From NCBI GenBank assembly GCA_002304345.1, contig NEUU01000001.1, positions 485,830 through 549,829 on the forward strand: 64,000 nt of DNA, given 5' to 3'. Positions 9,234 to 18,338 of this stretch are shown here, one piece after another. Each line of letters begins with the position of its first letter. Positions within the stretch are counted from its first letter, which is position 1. The position numbers and the translations under genes are program-made. The notes below the pieces were generated by a model, which had not been told where the DNA came from, ran no database searches, and was given only the letters and a program-made list of their open reading frames with translations. This DNA is from Verrucomicrobia bacterium Tous-C9LFEB. Lineage in GTDB: Bacteria > Verrucomicrobiota > Verrucomicrobiia > Methylacidiphilales > UBA1321.

Positions 9234-10034
9234 ATGCCGAGCGATTCCTCGATCCAGTCGATTCAACGCGCCGTGAAAGTGCTTTATGCCGTCGCTGGTG
9301 TGGAGGACGGGTGTTCCGTCGCTCAAATCGCGAACAAAACCGGGATGAAACCCAACACGGTTTACAAATTCACCCGGACGCTGGAACGCGAACATTTGCT
9401 GAGTCGCAAGACCTCGCCTCTCCGTTTTGTTTTGGGTCCCACGGTGCCCGAACTGAAATTGCTCGACGACGAACGCAAGCTGCTGTCGGTCTCGTCGAAG
9501 ATTTTGATGCGGACCCACGCGCAGTTTTTGGAAGCGGGTTTCATGCTGCTCGAACTCAACGACACGACCACCTATCAGCGGCTCTATGTCGATGGGAACC
9601 GGCCCGGAGTGCTCATCCAGCGGCGCGAATACATCGTTCCGCTTTACGAGAAAGCCAGCTCCCTGCTTTTTCTCGCCTACGCGAATCCCGAGCAGGCGCA
9701 TAAAATGTACACCGCCCATCCTTTTGAAACCAAGGGCAAGCCGCTCTGGGGCACTCAGGAATGTCTCGATGAATTCCTGAAAAAGACGCGCGAGCTGGGC
9801 TATTGCCAACCCGAGGTCCCGGATTGTGATGGTCCTCATTTTCGTGTTGCCACTCCGGTGTTTTCTCAAGGGAATGAAGTCGTGGCCGCGATCGGCGGTT
9901 GTATCCTGACCAGTTGCCCTCCAGAGGATCGCACCCTCCTCATTCGCCTCTGCGTCGAGGCCGCCAAGGAAATTTCGAATCAACTCCGGCAGGCGCTCCC
10001 TCAGGAGAAGAAGCTCAAGCCCTTGACCGCTTGA
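9234..10034 (+). CDS. IclR family transcriptional regulator
   Basis: A 266-residue regulator. Residues about 8-75 form the winged helix (SIQRAVKVLYAV, then VAQIANKTGMKPNTVYKFTR as recognition helix, then LSRKTSPLRFVLGP as wing). The remainder is the GAF-like effector-binding domain of IclR proteins, including the late ISNQLRQ helix. Such proteins repress or activate catabolic genes when a small metabolite binds. It is divergent from the mannosidase operon, and a palindrome overlaps its own putative -10 box, so control of glycan use and of itself is the natural reading. The effector is unknown. The ATG at 9234 has no ribosome site, and an in-frame stop at 9216-9218 excludes a much longer protein. 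Confidence 0.92.
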   Translation: MPSDSSIQSIQRAVKVLYAVAGVEDGCSVAQIANKTGMKPNTVYKFTRTLEREHLLSRKTSPLRFVLGPTVPELKLLDDERKLLSVSSKILMRTHAQFLEAGFMLLELNDTTTYQRLYVDGNRPGVLIQRREYIVPLYEKASSLLFLAYANPEQAHKMYTAHPFETKGKPLWGTQECLDEFLKKTRELGYCQPEVPDCDGPHFRVATPVFSQGNEVVAAIGGCILTSCPPEDRTLLIRLCVEAAKEISNQLRQALPQEKKLKPLTA

Positions 10035-10785
10035 TCGTACGTGCGCCCAAAACCAGCAGGCAAACGCCCAGCAGAGCGATCGTGCCCGGCTCCGGCACGG
10101 TAACCGTCAAGCTATCGAGTCGAACGGTCGCATCGGCAGCGTTGGAGAGATAAAAGCCAATGCCGGTGATCGAACTCGACGACAGGTCGCTGGAAAGAAC
10201 GCTTCCCACCGACATGCTCGACCAAGGCGTGAGGGTGAAGGCCGACCAATCCGACGCTTGCGTGGAAAAATTCAAAGTCTGGAGGATGCTTGCCGTCGTG
10301 GGGGTTGAAATGGAGGCATACGTCGTTGAATTCGAGAACGTCTGATTCGACACATACCAGTTACCATTGACTTGGATTAAGAGCTGAATCACCGGTGCGG
10401 TGGACCCGTTCGCCATCGTCCAGGTGATCGTCGAACCCGCAATATCCAGTGCCGAAAAGGTCGTAACAAAGGCCAGCGTCCCCGTATGGGCCGGAAACGT
10501 ACCCGTACCGATAAAGCCAAAATACCCAGTGCCATCTGCAGTGGGATTGCCAGTGGCCGAAGAAATCACCGTCGCATTGATTTGCGTGCTGATATTCGAC
10601 GCGGTGCTCCCCAAATAACTACTCCATCCGATGGTATTCACCGCTACGCTGCTGCCGGTCGAATTATCAAACTGTTCATTATAAATGACTGTGGCGCAAA
10701 AGCTTTTGCTTGCGATGATCATGTAAAGAACGACCATCACAACGTATCGTGTGCAACGCTCTATTTGTGAGATTCCGGTATTCAT
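10015..10785 (-). CDS. PEP-CTERM exported protein
   Basis: About 256 residues. An N-terminal signal sequence is followed by a Ser/Thr-rich, low-complexity beta domain that begins TVIYNEQFDNSTGSS. The C-terminus has the PEP-CTERM sorting signal: VPEPG, a hydrophobic helix (TIALLGVCLLVLGA) and a basic tail (RTIKRSRA). Such proteins are cut and released by an exosortase and often belong to extracellular polysaccharide matrices; no exosortase gene is in the window. The ATG at 10785 is chosen because it places the signal peptide correctly; an ATG at 10833 is in frame. The gene converges on the IclR gene and overlaps its end by 20 bases. A candidate operator lies 130 bases upstream. Confidence 0.85.
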   Translation of the reverse strand: MNTGISQIERCTRYVVMVVLYMIIASKSFCATVIYNEQFDNSTGSSVAVNTIGWSSYLGSTASNISTQINATVISSATGNPTADGTGYFGFIGTGTFPAHTGTLAFVTTFSALDIAGSTITWTMANGSTAPVIQLLIQVNGNWYVSNQTFSNSTTYASISTPTTASILQTLNFSTQASDWSAFTLTPWSSMSVGSVLSSDLSSSSITGIGFYLSNAADATVRLDSLTVTVPEPGTIALLGVCLLVLGARTIKRSRA

Positions 10786-10913
10786 AGTTTGATTTTTCAG
10801 GTGGTTTGAGAGTTGGTGCCGTACGCCATTCATATTTTCAATTTCCAGGCTACATATTACCGTTACGCTCGGGAGGGCTCAACGGCTAATAATGCTCAGC
10901 TGTCAAATAAAAA

Positions 10914-10926
10914 GGATCAATGATCC
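10914..10926. promoter_or_regulatory. Palindrome GGATC-AAT-GATCC, candidate IclR operator (copy 2)
   Basis: This has the same arms as the palindrome at 9218-9230, and both are followed by GC. It lies between the divergent PEP-CTERM and SGNH hydrolase genes. A perfect TTGACA box on the minus strand sits a few bases downstream of it, toward the PEP-CTERM gene, but I did not find a convincing -10 box at the right spacing. A half site GGATCATT occurs at 11016-11023, close to the SGNH gene start. Operator function is inferred. Confidence 0.45.
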
Positions 10927-11046
10927 GCCTAATCCATCTCACGGCCATTCAAAACGATTTCCAATGAATCCCAGATGCTTATTCTATTGCGCAGATAACG
11001 CGAAAAACTGAATCTGGATCATTACTAAAGCTTTAATACGTCATCT

Positions 11047-12681
11047 ATGAAACAAGTTCTCCTTCTGGTGGTCTGTCTGGCCGGATTCCTTTCCGGCTGT
11101 CAGCGAAACGAAACGGGTTCCGATATTCGTCACGCCTTTGAAAAAGCTCAGGCTGGTCAGCCGCTGCGTTGTGTTTTTCTTGGCGGCTCGATTACCCAGG
11201 CGGGTGATGGTTGGGTCGGCGATTGGCTGCGCACCCAGTTTCCCAAAAGCAATGTCTCCATCGTCAATTCCGGCATGAGCGCCACCGGCAGCGCCTTGGG
11301 TATCTTTCGCGTCGAGCGCGACGTGATTGCTTATCAACCCGACTTGGTCGCCATCGAATATTGCGTGAACGATGGCGGACTCACGGACGAAGAAGCCATT
11401 CGCTTCATGGAGACCCTCATTGTTCGCCTCAAACAATTACCCCATCCCCCGGCCATTCTCATTCTCGAAGCCGCCGCCAAAGGTGGCGTCAATCTCGACC
11501 GCCATCGCCGCGTGGCCCGACATTACCAACTCCTCGAAGTCGATTTGCAACAAGCGGTCGAGTCCCGGATCAAGCAAACCGGCGAACCTTGGGAGACGTA
11601 TTTCAGCGACAATGTTCATCCGAATCAGACTGGGAATGCCTTATACGCGGAAGCGATCGCGCAAACGTTGACTCCGTATGTGCCGAAGGCGGGCACAGGT
11701 TCTTTATCCAAAGAGAAATCCACCCTACCTCCGCCCCTGAGTCGCAAACCGCTCCTGCTCGATGGGCGACTGATTCCGCTGACGAATTTCGCGACGAACT
11801 GGAAACGGGAAGGCTCATTGCCGTTTTGGTACGACCGCTTTTTCCTCGGAGCACTCACCACGGATCAACCCGGCGCCACCCTCAACCTCTCACTGAAAGG
11901 ATCGATCTTTGGCGTCTACTACGCCATGGATAAAAGCTATGGCACTTTTTTCGCCTCGGTGGATGAAGCCCTACCCGTGCACATCAGCCCCAACGATCGC
12001 GGCGGCTACAGCTATACCTTGCTGGCGCAGGATCTGACACCCGGTGAACATCGCGTGCAGGTGGTGCTTCCCTCCAAAATGACAGACCCCAAAGTCTCGA
12101 CTATCAATGGAGCCGTGAAACTGGGTTATCTTCTCGTAGCGGGCGAAAGTCAGTCCTCCTCCGCGATTGCCGCCAGAGGCCCCTTCCCACCGGAACGATT
12201 GGCCCGACTGCAATATCAACCGCTCCCACCCACGCAATGGAGTTGGTCCGGTCCGTACATTCCGGCGTCCAAAACGGAAGAGAACAAGCCGACTCCCAAG
12301 GATGCCTTGAACTACCTCCATGAGATTTTTCCACCCGAAGAAAATCCCGCTTCGATCTCGTGGAAAAAAATCGAGCTCGACGAAGACATGCGATTGGATT
12401 TCCGCAAACTGACCGGGTCCAACGTTCCGGCGATTGCTTATGCGACAACGGAAATTCAGTCGGACGAAGCCCGCGACGCGACTCTGGCCTTTGCGTGTGA
12501 TTACTATGCCAAAGTCTGGCTCAACGGCACCCTGATCCTGACGCTCGATCACCCGCATGGTTCACCGCAAAGACCGCTCTTAATTCCCACCCACCTGCAG
12601 AAAGGAACCAACCGCCTTCTCATCAAGACTGGCGCCGGAAGCGGCGGTTTCCTCTTCAGCGCGGGATTATGGAAAGACTAG
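11047..12681 (+). CDS. SGNH/GDSL hydrolase lipoprotein with two C-terminal beta domains
   Basis: A 544-residue lipoprotein. The signal peptide ends in the lipobox LSGC with Cys18 as the lipidated residue. An SGNH esterase domain follows: GGSIT with nucleophile Ser48, YCVND with the oxyanion Asn at 108, and DNVH with catalytic Asp188 and His191. Two further beta-rich regions occupy about 250-365 and 380-544; the last (ATLAFACDYYAKVWLNG) looks like a galactose-binding-type sandwich. The protein probably removes acetyl or other acyl esters from polysaccharide at the outer surface. No ribosome site precedes the ATG, and a TAATAC box sits 8 bases upstream, so the message may be nearly leaderless. 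It overlaps or closely precedes a second SGNH gene. Confidence 0.88.
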   Translation: MKQVLLLVVCLAGFLSGCQRNETGSDIRHAFEKAQAGQPLRCVFLGGSITQAGDGWVGDWLRTQFPKSNVSIVNSGMSATGSALGIFRVERDVIAYQPDLVAIEYCVNDGGLTDEEAIRFMETLIVRLKQLPHPPAILILEAAAKGGVNLDRHRRVARHYQLLEVDLQQAVESRIKQTGEPWETYFSDNVHPNQTGNALYAEAIAQTLTPYVPKAGTGSLSKEKSTLPPPLSRKPLLLDGRLIPLTNFATNWKREGSLPFWYDRFFLGALTTDQPGATLNLSLKGSIFGVYYAMDKSYGTFFASVDEALPVHISPNDRGGYSYTLLAQDLTPGEHRVQVVLPSKMTDPKVSTINGAVKLGYLLVAGESQSSSAIAARGPFPPERLARLQYQPLPPTQWSWSGPYIPASKTEENKPTPKDALNYLHEIFPPEENPASISWKKIELDEDMRLDFRKLTGSNVPAIAYATTEIQSDEARDATLAFACDYYAKVWLNGTLILTLDHPHGSPQRPLLIPTHLQKGTNRLLIKTGAGSGGFLFSAGLWKD

Positions 12682-12701
12682 CAACTCATCCTTTATCGAA
12701 A

Positions 12702-13283
12702 ATGAAACACATCACCTTACTGGGCGATTCCATTCGCCTCGGATATCAAGACACCGTCAAAACCACCTTGAAAGAGCAGGCGGAAATCTGGTCGCCAGAC
12801 GACAACTGCATGCATTCCATCCACCACCTCTTCAACCTCGCCTGGTATTTGGAGCGTCCGGCGGACGTCATCCATTTTAACTTCGGACTCTGGGATTGTC
12901 GTCGTTTGGGTCGAAACCGAACGGAAAATGCCGTGCCGGTGGAAGTATTTACGCGCAACCTGGATTTCATTCTGGAGAAAGTCAAAGCCGGCACCCGTGC
13001 CACGCTGATCTGGGCCACGATCACCCCCGTCGTGCAGGAGCGCTACAACGCCCGCTTCAACCAACCTTTCGATCCCTGCCGCATCGCGTCCGATGTGGAT
13101 CTTTATAACGCGGCCGCTGCGCCGATTCTGCAAAAGCACCAGATCCAAGTGAACGACCTCAACGCCTACGTCACACAACGCGGCCCCGAGCTTATGATTT
13201 GCGACGACGGAGTTCACTACACTGCTGAGGCTTATCAGGAACTCGGGCAGCGCGTCGCAGAACAGATCCGATGCGGCTTCTGA
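12702..13283 (+). CDS. SGNH/GDSL hydrolase family protein, cytoplasmic
   Basis: A 193-residue single-domain hydrolase. LLGDSIRLGY holds the nucleophile serine (about residue 10). HFNFGLWD stands in the oxyanion block position and CDDGVHYT holds the catalytic Asp-His pair. The arrangement matches small SGNH esterases that deacylate sugars. There is no signal peptide. The start at 12702 puts the first beta strand directly at the N-terminus; an alternative ATG at 12669 would overlap the preceding gene by 13 bases. Neither has a convincing ribosome site. It follows an exported SGNH lipoprotein, which suggests an outside-then-inside deacylation pair for the same glycan; that link is inference. Confidence 0.83.
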   Translation: MKHITLLGDSIRLGYQDTVKTTLKEQAEIWSPDDNCMHSIHHLFNLAWYLERPADVIHFNFGLWDCRRLGRNRTENAVPVEVFTRNLDFILEKVKAGTRATLIWATITPVVQERYNARFNQPFDPCRIASDVDLYNAAAAPILQKHQIQVNDLNAYVTQRGPELMICDDGVHYTAEAYQELGQRVAEQIRCGF

Positions 13284-13485
13284 GGATCTGCTCGCCTGTC
13301 GACAGACGGACCTAATTTTGTTGACCGCCCTTTGAAACCTCTTGTACCACAATCCCGAAGAGAGTAACCTTAGCTCCTCTCAAGCGGGGATGATGGTGGG
13401 GATTTATGAAGGCGTCACGCAAGCCAGGACTATTCAGGAATGAGACCGGACTAACGGTTCTTTTCTTGGCGGTAGAGAGGCTCAA

Positions 13486-16400
13486 ATGAGGGTCTGGTAT
13501 CGGTTCATGGATTGGCCTCTTCGGGCCAAGATCGCAGCACTCCTCGTCATCACGTCGCTGATTCCGTTAGCTATTTCCGCCTACCTCGATATTCACGAGG
13601 CCCAAAAGCGGCTCATGACCAAGACGATCGATTTGCTGTCCGCCCGCGGCGATGAGATTCAAAACCGGATCGATACGTTCAATTACGGCTATCAACGATC
13701 GGTCGGAATCATTTCCAAACTTCCCCTCGTCATTGAATTCAGCCAGACCCACATCACTCCAGCGAACGAACGTCACGCGCTACTTCAAGGCATTCTCAAT
13801 ACACGTCCCGCTGCGGATGCCAATATGCGGGGAGTCGCGCTTCTCGATCTTTCCGGCACCGTCCGAATGGCCACGGAGCGGCAGCTTGTCGGGAAAAATC
13901 TCTCATTCCGGCCCTATGTCCGCGAAGCCTTGCAGGGCAAGCCCGTCATCTCCGATGTTTACCTGGCAGAGCCTGAGGTGGGGTACGCCCCGACCATTGC
14001 CTACTTCGCTCCTGTGTTCGGGCGTGATCAGAAAATGTGTGGCATTGCCGTCGCGTGGATTCGAGCCACCGCCTTGTGGCACATCATGAAGGAATCGAAC
14101 GAGAAAGCCGGGCCGGGTAGCTTTGCGGTTTTATACGATCCAACGGCCATTCGCATTGGCCACACTTTCAGTGAAGATGTCGTCTTCCATCCCGCCGCCC
14201 GGCTCGATGCCACTCTCGTTAACACGCTTGTGGTCGAACAGCGTTTCGGTCCCAAGACGCGCGAAATGCTCGAAGATATCAGGCCGTTCCCCGAGCATCA
14301 CGAACTCGTCCTCTCGACCAATCCCGAATCCCAGGTGTTTCGCGGCATCGCGCCGGTCAATTACAAATGGAATTACGGCGTCGGTCGACGTCTGAAAACC
14401 GTGCCATGGACCGTCTTTTACATGATCCCCGAGGAATCCATCAACATTCCCATGGCGCGGATGACATGGCATAAGACAGCCTTTGCCGGGCTGATTATTG
14501 CCCTCTCGTTGACCGCCGGAGCCTGGTTTGCAACGATTATACTGAAACCCATTGGAGCGCTCTCGACGGCGACGCAATGGATTGCCGATGGCGACTTATC
14601 CGTTCGCGTCCGTACCGATCGCGACGACGAACTTGGACAACTGGCCTCCAATTTCAATGCCATGGCCCTGCAGATCGAAACGCAGGCGACCGCGTTGCAA
14701 AAAGCGCGCGATGAATTGGAACTCCGCGTTCAGGAGCGGACCTCGGAATTGCGACAGACCGCCAAGAATCTCGAGAGTGAAATCCGCGAACGCAAACACG
14801 CTGAAGTGAAACTTCAATCCCAATTGGGGAGATTGAATCTGCTCAATCAAATCACCCGCGCCATCGGCGAGCGACAGGATTTGCGAAGTATTTTTCAAGT
14901 GGTGATCCGAACGCTGGAAGAACAACAGCCCATCGATTTTTGCTGCCTCTGCCTTTACGATCCGACCGATTACGCTCTGACCGTGACGTCTGTAGGGGTT
15001 CGCAGTGAAACGATGGCGCTGGAATTGGCGATGACGGAACAGTCCCGGGTGGCCATCGATGAGAATGGACTCTCCCGGTGCGTCCGGGGACAATTGGTAT
15101 ACGAACCGGATATCCGGAATGTGAAATTTCCGTTCCCGCAGCGACTGGCCAAGGGAGGACTCTCCGCCTTGGTCGCCGCGCCGTTATTGGCCGAAAGCAA
15201 GGTCTTTGGAATCCTGGTCGTCGCACGCAAAAAGCCCCACAGCTTTAGCAGCGGCGAGTGTGAATTTCTCCGCCAGCTATGCGAGCATGTCGCCCTGGCC
15301 TCCAATCAGGCCCAGCTCTATCAAGCTTTGCAACAAGCTTACGACGATTTGCGCCAGACGCAGGAATCGGTCATGCAACAGGAACGCTTGCGCTCCCTCG
15401 GTCAAATGGCGAGCGGCATTGCGCACGATATCAATAACGCCCTCTCACCGGTTTCGCTCTATACAGACCTCCTGTTGTTGGAGCCGGATCTTAAGAAACA
15501 AATGCGAGACCATCTGCAAACGATGCAACGCGCCGTCCATGATGTCGCCGCCACGGTGGGACGACTGCGGGAATTTTATCGCGAGCGGGAAACGCAATTA
15601 GTCCTAACCCCCGTTCATCTGAACCAGTTGGTGCAGCAGGTCATTGACCTCACCCGGGCGCGCTGGAACGACATGCCACAACAGCGCGGAATCGTGATTC
15701 AGGTACAAACAACCTTGAGCCCCAACCTGCCCGCCATCATGGGCGTGGAGAGCGAAATTCGGGAAGCATTGACCAATCTCGTTTTCAACGCCGTGGATGC
15801 CATGCCCAACGGAGGAACGCTTTCCCTGCGAACCCAGAGCATCGCCCCCTCAGTAACAAATCCAAGCCAATATCGGGTGCGCGTGGAAGTGAGCGATACC
15901 GGCATCGGCATGGATGAGGATACCCGGCGCCATTGTCTGGAACCTTTCTTCACCACGAAAGGCGAACGCGGAACCGGACTGGGATTGGCCATGGTTTACG
16001 GCATCATCCAACGCCATAGCGCGGACATTGAAATTGAAAGCCAGACCGGCAAGGGAACGACGGTCCGACTGATCTTTGCCGTTTCCACGGAGACATCCGC
16101 CCATGAAGTTCAACCGCCGGAGCCGATCGTGCCGGCGAGATGTCGCATTCTGATCGTCGACGATGATCCGCTCCTGATCAAATCTCTCTGCGATACCTTA
16201 AAGATAGATGGCCACCAAATCGTCGCCACGAAAGGCGGACAAGAAGGCATCGATACATTCTGCGCCGCCTGTGGCAGCGACAAACCGTTCGATGTGGTGA
16301 TCACCGATTTGGGCATGCCCTATGTGGATGGACGCAAGGTTGCTGCCAACGTCAAGGCGCTCTCACCCTCGACCCCGGTGATTCTCCTCACCGGCTGGGG

Positions 16401-16512
16401 GCAACGCTTGGTGGCCGAGGGCGACATCCCGCCACACGTTGATCGGGTGCTGAACAAACCACCAAAACTGAACGATCTACGGGAAGCCCTGTCGAAATTA
16501 ACGAAGGCATAA
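13486..16512 (+). CDS. Hybrid sensor histidine kinase (CACHE-HAMP-GAF-HisKA-HATPase-REC)
   Basis: A 1008-residue membrane kinase. The order is membrane helix (about 13-35), double-CACHE-like periplasmic sensor, second helix (about 325-350, AGLIIALSLTAGAWFA), HAMP, a long coiled coil, GAF (about 455-605), HisKA with SGIAHDINN and phospho-acceptor His647, HATPase (FNAVDAMPNGG, DTGIGMD, GLGLAM), and a C-terminal receiver with DDD and phospho-acceptor Asp941 (ITDLGMP). The H-box HDINN is the variant typical of NtrB-like kinases. A GAGAGG ribosome site supports the ATG at 13486. No partner regulator is adjacent, since the next gene converges from the other strand, so the output is probably phosphotransfer to a protein encoded elsewhere. 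The ligand is unknown. Confidence 0.93.
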   Translation: MRVWYRFMDWPLRAKIAALLVITSLIPLAISAYLDIHEAQKRLMTKTIDLLSARGDEIQNRIDTFNYGYQRSVGIISKLPLVIEFSQTHITPANERHALLQGILNTRPAADANMRGVALLDLSGTVRMATERQLVGKNLSFRPYVREALQGKPVISDVYLAEPEVGYAPTIAYFAPVFGRDQKMCGIAVAWIRATALWHIMKESNEKAGPGSFAVLYDPTAIRIGHTFSEDVVFHPAARLDATLVNTLVVEQRFGPKTREMLEDIRPFPEHHELVLSTNPESQVFRGIAPVNYKWNYGVGRRLKTVPWTVFYMIPEESINIPMARMTWHKTAFAGLIIALSLTAGAWFATIILKPIGALSTATQWIADGDLSVRVRTDRDDELGQLASNFNAMALQIETQATALQKARDELELRVQERTSELRQTAKNLESEIRERKHAEVKLQSQLGRLNLLNQITRAIGERQDLRSIFQVVIRTLEEQQPIDFCCLCLYDPTDYALTVTSVGVRSETMALELAMTEQSRVAIDENGLSRCVRGQLVYEPDIRNVKFPFPQRLAKGGLSALVAAPLLAESKVFGILVVARKKPHSFSSGECEFLRQLCEHVALASNQAQLYQALQQAYDDLRQTQESVMQQERLRSLGQMASGIAHDINNALSPVSLYTDLLLLEPDLKKQMRDHLQTMQRAVHDVAATVGRLREFYRERETQLVLTPVHLNQLVQQVIDLTRARWNDMPQQRGIVIQVQTTLSPNLPAIMGVESEIREALTNLVFNAVDAMPNGGTLSLRTQSIAPSVTNPSQYRVRVEVSDTGIGMDEDTRRHCLEPFFTTKGERGTGLGLAMVYGIIQRHSADIEIESQTGKGTTVRLIFAVSTETSAHEVQPPEPIVPARCRILIVDDDPLLIKSLCDTLKIDGHQIVATKGGQEGIDTFCAACGSDKPFDVVITDLGMPYVDGRKVAANVKALSPSTPVILLTGWGQRLVAEGDIPPHVDRVLNKPPKLNDLREALSKLTKA

Positions 16513-16524
16513 GTAGCCTTTTTT
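16504..16524 (+). terminator. Weak rho-independent terminator at the end of the hybrid kinase gene
   Basis: AAGGC and GCCTT form a 5-base stem around a 7-base loop that contains the stop codon, followed by a run of T. The short stem makes this a weak candidate. It lies between convergent genes. Confidence 0.35.
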
Positions 16525-16566
16525 CTCCGCCGACTCCGACGGCGCAATGTCAATCCGCTTGCGCGC

Positions 16567-17328
16567 TCACAACACAGCCTTGTCGTTACAAAACAGAATA
16601 TCAACCACGTTGCGCAGGTATTGTTCGTCCGGAAGGTCGCGCACCTCATTCTCCGGGAACTCGACCAGGGTGCGAAATTGCGCGGCGATGGCGGAAAAGA
16701 TTTCCACGCGTGCCGCCGGATCGAATTGATCGCGGCGCAACAGCGCTTGCAACGCCAGATCCGCCAGGGCTGTGGGCACGGATTGTCGCAAGCGTGCGAT
16801 CAGGTGGGGATGCTTGCGGAACGAATTGAATTTTCCCGGCAACACTTGATCGAGATTGGGCTGGAAAAGCTGGGATTGCTGAATCACCACCGTTCCCGCC
16901 GCGAAATCTCCCAATCGTTGCACTCGGCCATTCAAAAAACAAACCATCCCGCCCAGAAGGTAAAACCCCGGCAGACAGTCCACAAAACGGATCAGATTGC
17001 GCATGACGATCTGGCTGAATTGCAGCTTTAACCCCTGCGCGTCGACCACCTGCAGCCGGAGTATTTTCTTCCCGAGGGTTTGACCATGCCACAGCCATTC
17101 ACAAAGAATTCCGTAGCTGATGGAGATAAAAAAATACGAAAGGACGTAAATCGCGTTGGCGAGATCGGAGCTGATCACTCCGATGATCGGTAAAAAAACG
17201 CCAAGAACCGAAACCACCAGACTAATACAGGCGAGATCAATAGCTAACGCCAGCCCGCGTGTGACGGGGCTCGCCAACATGAGCGAAAACTGAACTCCCT
17301 CCGGAGTGCGAATGCGAAGCGTGTTCAT
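16567..17328 (-). CDS. RDD family membrane protein
   Basis: A 253-residue protein with an RDD domain: GLALAIDLACIS places the Arg/Asp-type first helix, then a second and third helix and GQTLGKKILRLQVVD, then NLIRFVDCLPGF and RLGDFAAGTVVI. These are the hallmarks of RDD proteins, some of which act as ion antiporters while most are of unknown role. A hydrophilic tail of about 90 residues follows. It is the last gene of the eleven-gene MoxR operon, and its ATG overlaps the preceding stop (ATGA at 17325-17328). In such operons RDD and SpoIIM-like genes commonly sit together; the cluster role is still poorly defined. Confidence 0.88.
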   Translation of the reverse strand: MNTLRIRTPEGVQFSLMLASPVTRGLALAIDLACISLVVSVLGVFLPIIGVISSDLANAIYVLSYFFISISYGILCEWLWHGQTLGKKILRLQVVDAQGLKLQFSQIVMRNLIRFVDCLPGFYLLGGMVCFLNGRVQRLGDFAAGTVVIQQSQLFQPNLDQVLPGKFNSFRKHPHLIARLRQSVPTALADLALQALLRRDQFDPAARVEIFSAIAAQFRTLVEFPENEVRDLPDEQYLRNVVDILFCNDKAVL

Positions 17329-18338
17329 GACTTTGCACCGGATGACGTGGGCGCGACACCGGATCTCATGAGAAACAGCGTCAGCAACAAAAGCTGGATA
17401 CTTCCAAACGTGATTTTGACCCAGTACGGAATCACGGGCTCATGATATTGAGAAAAGAAGGCTTCGATAATTCCGGCCCAGATCAGGAGCACCGCCACGC
17501 CAAAAATCAGGTTGGTCAGATCGGGCAAAATGGCGCGGAGACGCGAGGTCATGCTCAGAGAGCTTCCGTAGCCGATCAGCGCATGGGCGAGAATAAACCC
17601 ACCCTGACCGGCTATCAGAATCGAAGGAATTTCAATCGAGCCATGTGGCAGCAGCCATCCCGCCAGAAACACCGATTGACCGCCCACGATGTAGTCCACG
17701 CAAACAGCTCCGAGCATCACGCCATTGGAGAAGAGAAGGATCGCGGTGCCGATTCCGCACGTCACCCCGAGAGCCAACGTCAGGATGCTCACACGGGTAT
17801 TGTTCGTGATGAGAAAGGACGAGAAGGAGCTCTTACGCCCCGCGAGGCGATCTGCGTGCTGCGGTTTTTGTTCACTCGCCACGCGCTCGGCGGGAGTCTG
17901 CATCAAATGATCAAACGGCATGAGCGTCGACTTGGCTTCGGGATCGAAGCGCATCGACAAGCCCCCGAAAAGCGATCCGCCCAATAGCAGCGCCGTGGAC
18001 ATGACGAAGGCGATCCAGTGACGCCGGAAGGTTTGCGGAAAGTCCGTGAAAAACCATTGCAGCGGCTTGAAGCGCACCTGCCGACCCCGGCTTTCATGGA
18101 GCTGGCCGTAAGCGCGCGCGACCAGCGATTCGAGATAGCGGCGCAGATTCGGCTCGGTGGAGAAAGTGGTAAGCCGCGCCAGATCCGAGGCAGTGCGTCC
18201 GTACAAATAATGGAAACGTTTGATCTCGCTCAAGGAAAGTTGCGCACCGAAATCGGTCTCGAGCCCCTCGAGCGACTTCTCCAGTTCACTCCAATAGGAC
18301 CGCTCCTGCGTGATGAATTTCTCAATGTCGATGATCAT
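17325..18338 (-). CDS. Stage II sporulation protein M-like (SpoIIM/DUF95) membrane protein
   Basis: A 337-residue protein. A soluble N-terminal region of about 120 residues (IEKFITQERSYWSELEKSLE) precedes about six membrane segments. The central part has the SpoIIM-like run FLITNNTRVSILTLALG and the glycine-rich LPHGSIEIPSILIAGQGG, both typical of DUF95 proteins. The ATG at 18338 overlaps the preceding stop (ATGA), which decides the start over a longer frame reaching 18467. Homologues outside sporulating bacteria are thought to be membrane proteins that assist cell-wall or transport processes; function here is unknown. Position next to DUF58 and RDD genes is the usual one for this family. Confidence 0.88.
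   Translation of the reverse strand: MIIDIEKFITQERSYWSELEKSLEGLETDFGAQLSLSEIKRFHYLYGRTASDLARLTTFSTEPNLRRYLESLVARAYGQLHESRGRQVRFKPLQWFFTDFPQTFRRHWIAFVMSTALLLGGSLFGGLSMRFDPEAKSTLMPFDHLMQTPAERVASEQKPQHADRLAGRKSSFSSFLITNNTRVSILTLALGVTCGIGTAILLFSNGVMLGAVCVDYIVGGQSVFLAGWLLPHGSIEIPSILIAGQGGFILAHALIGYGSSLSMTSRLRAILPDLTNLIFGVAVLLIWAGIIEAFFSQYHEPVIPYWVKITFGSIQLLLLTLFLMRSGVAPTSSGAKS

Noticed and set aside
13476..13492. GG-N10-GC pair near the hybrid kinase start resembling sigma-54
   Set aside because: Only about 9 of 14 positions match, and transcription would begin inside the coding region.
16529..16548. CGCCG/CGGCG hairpin between convergent genes as a minus-strand terminator
   Set aside because: On the minus strand it is followed by A, not T, so it lacks the U run needed for termination.
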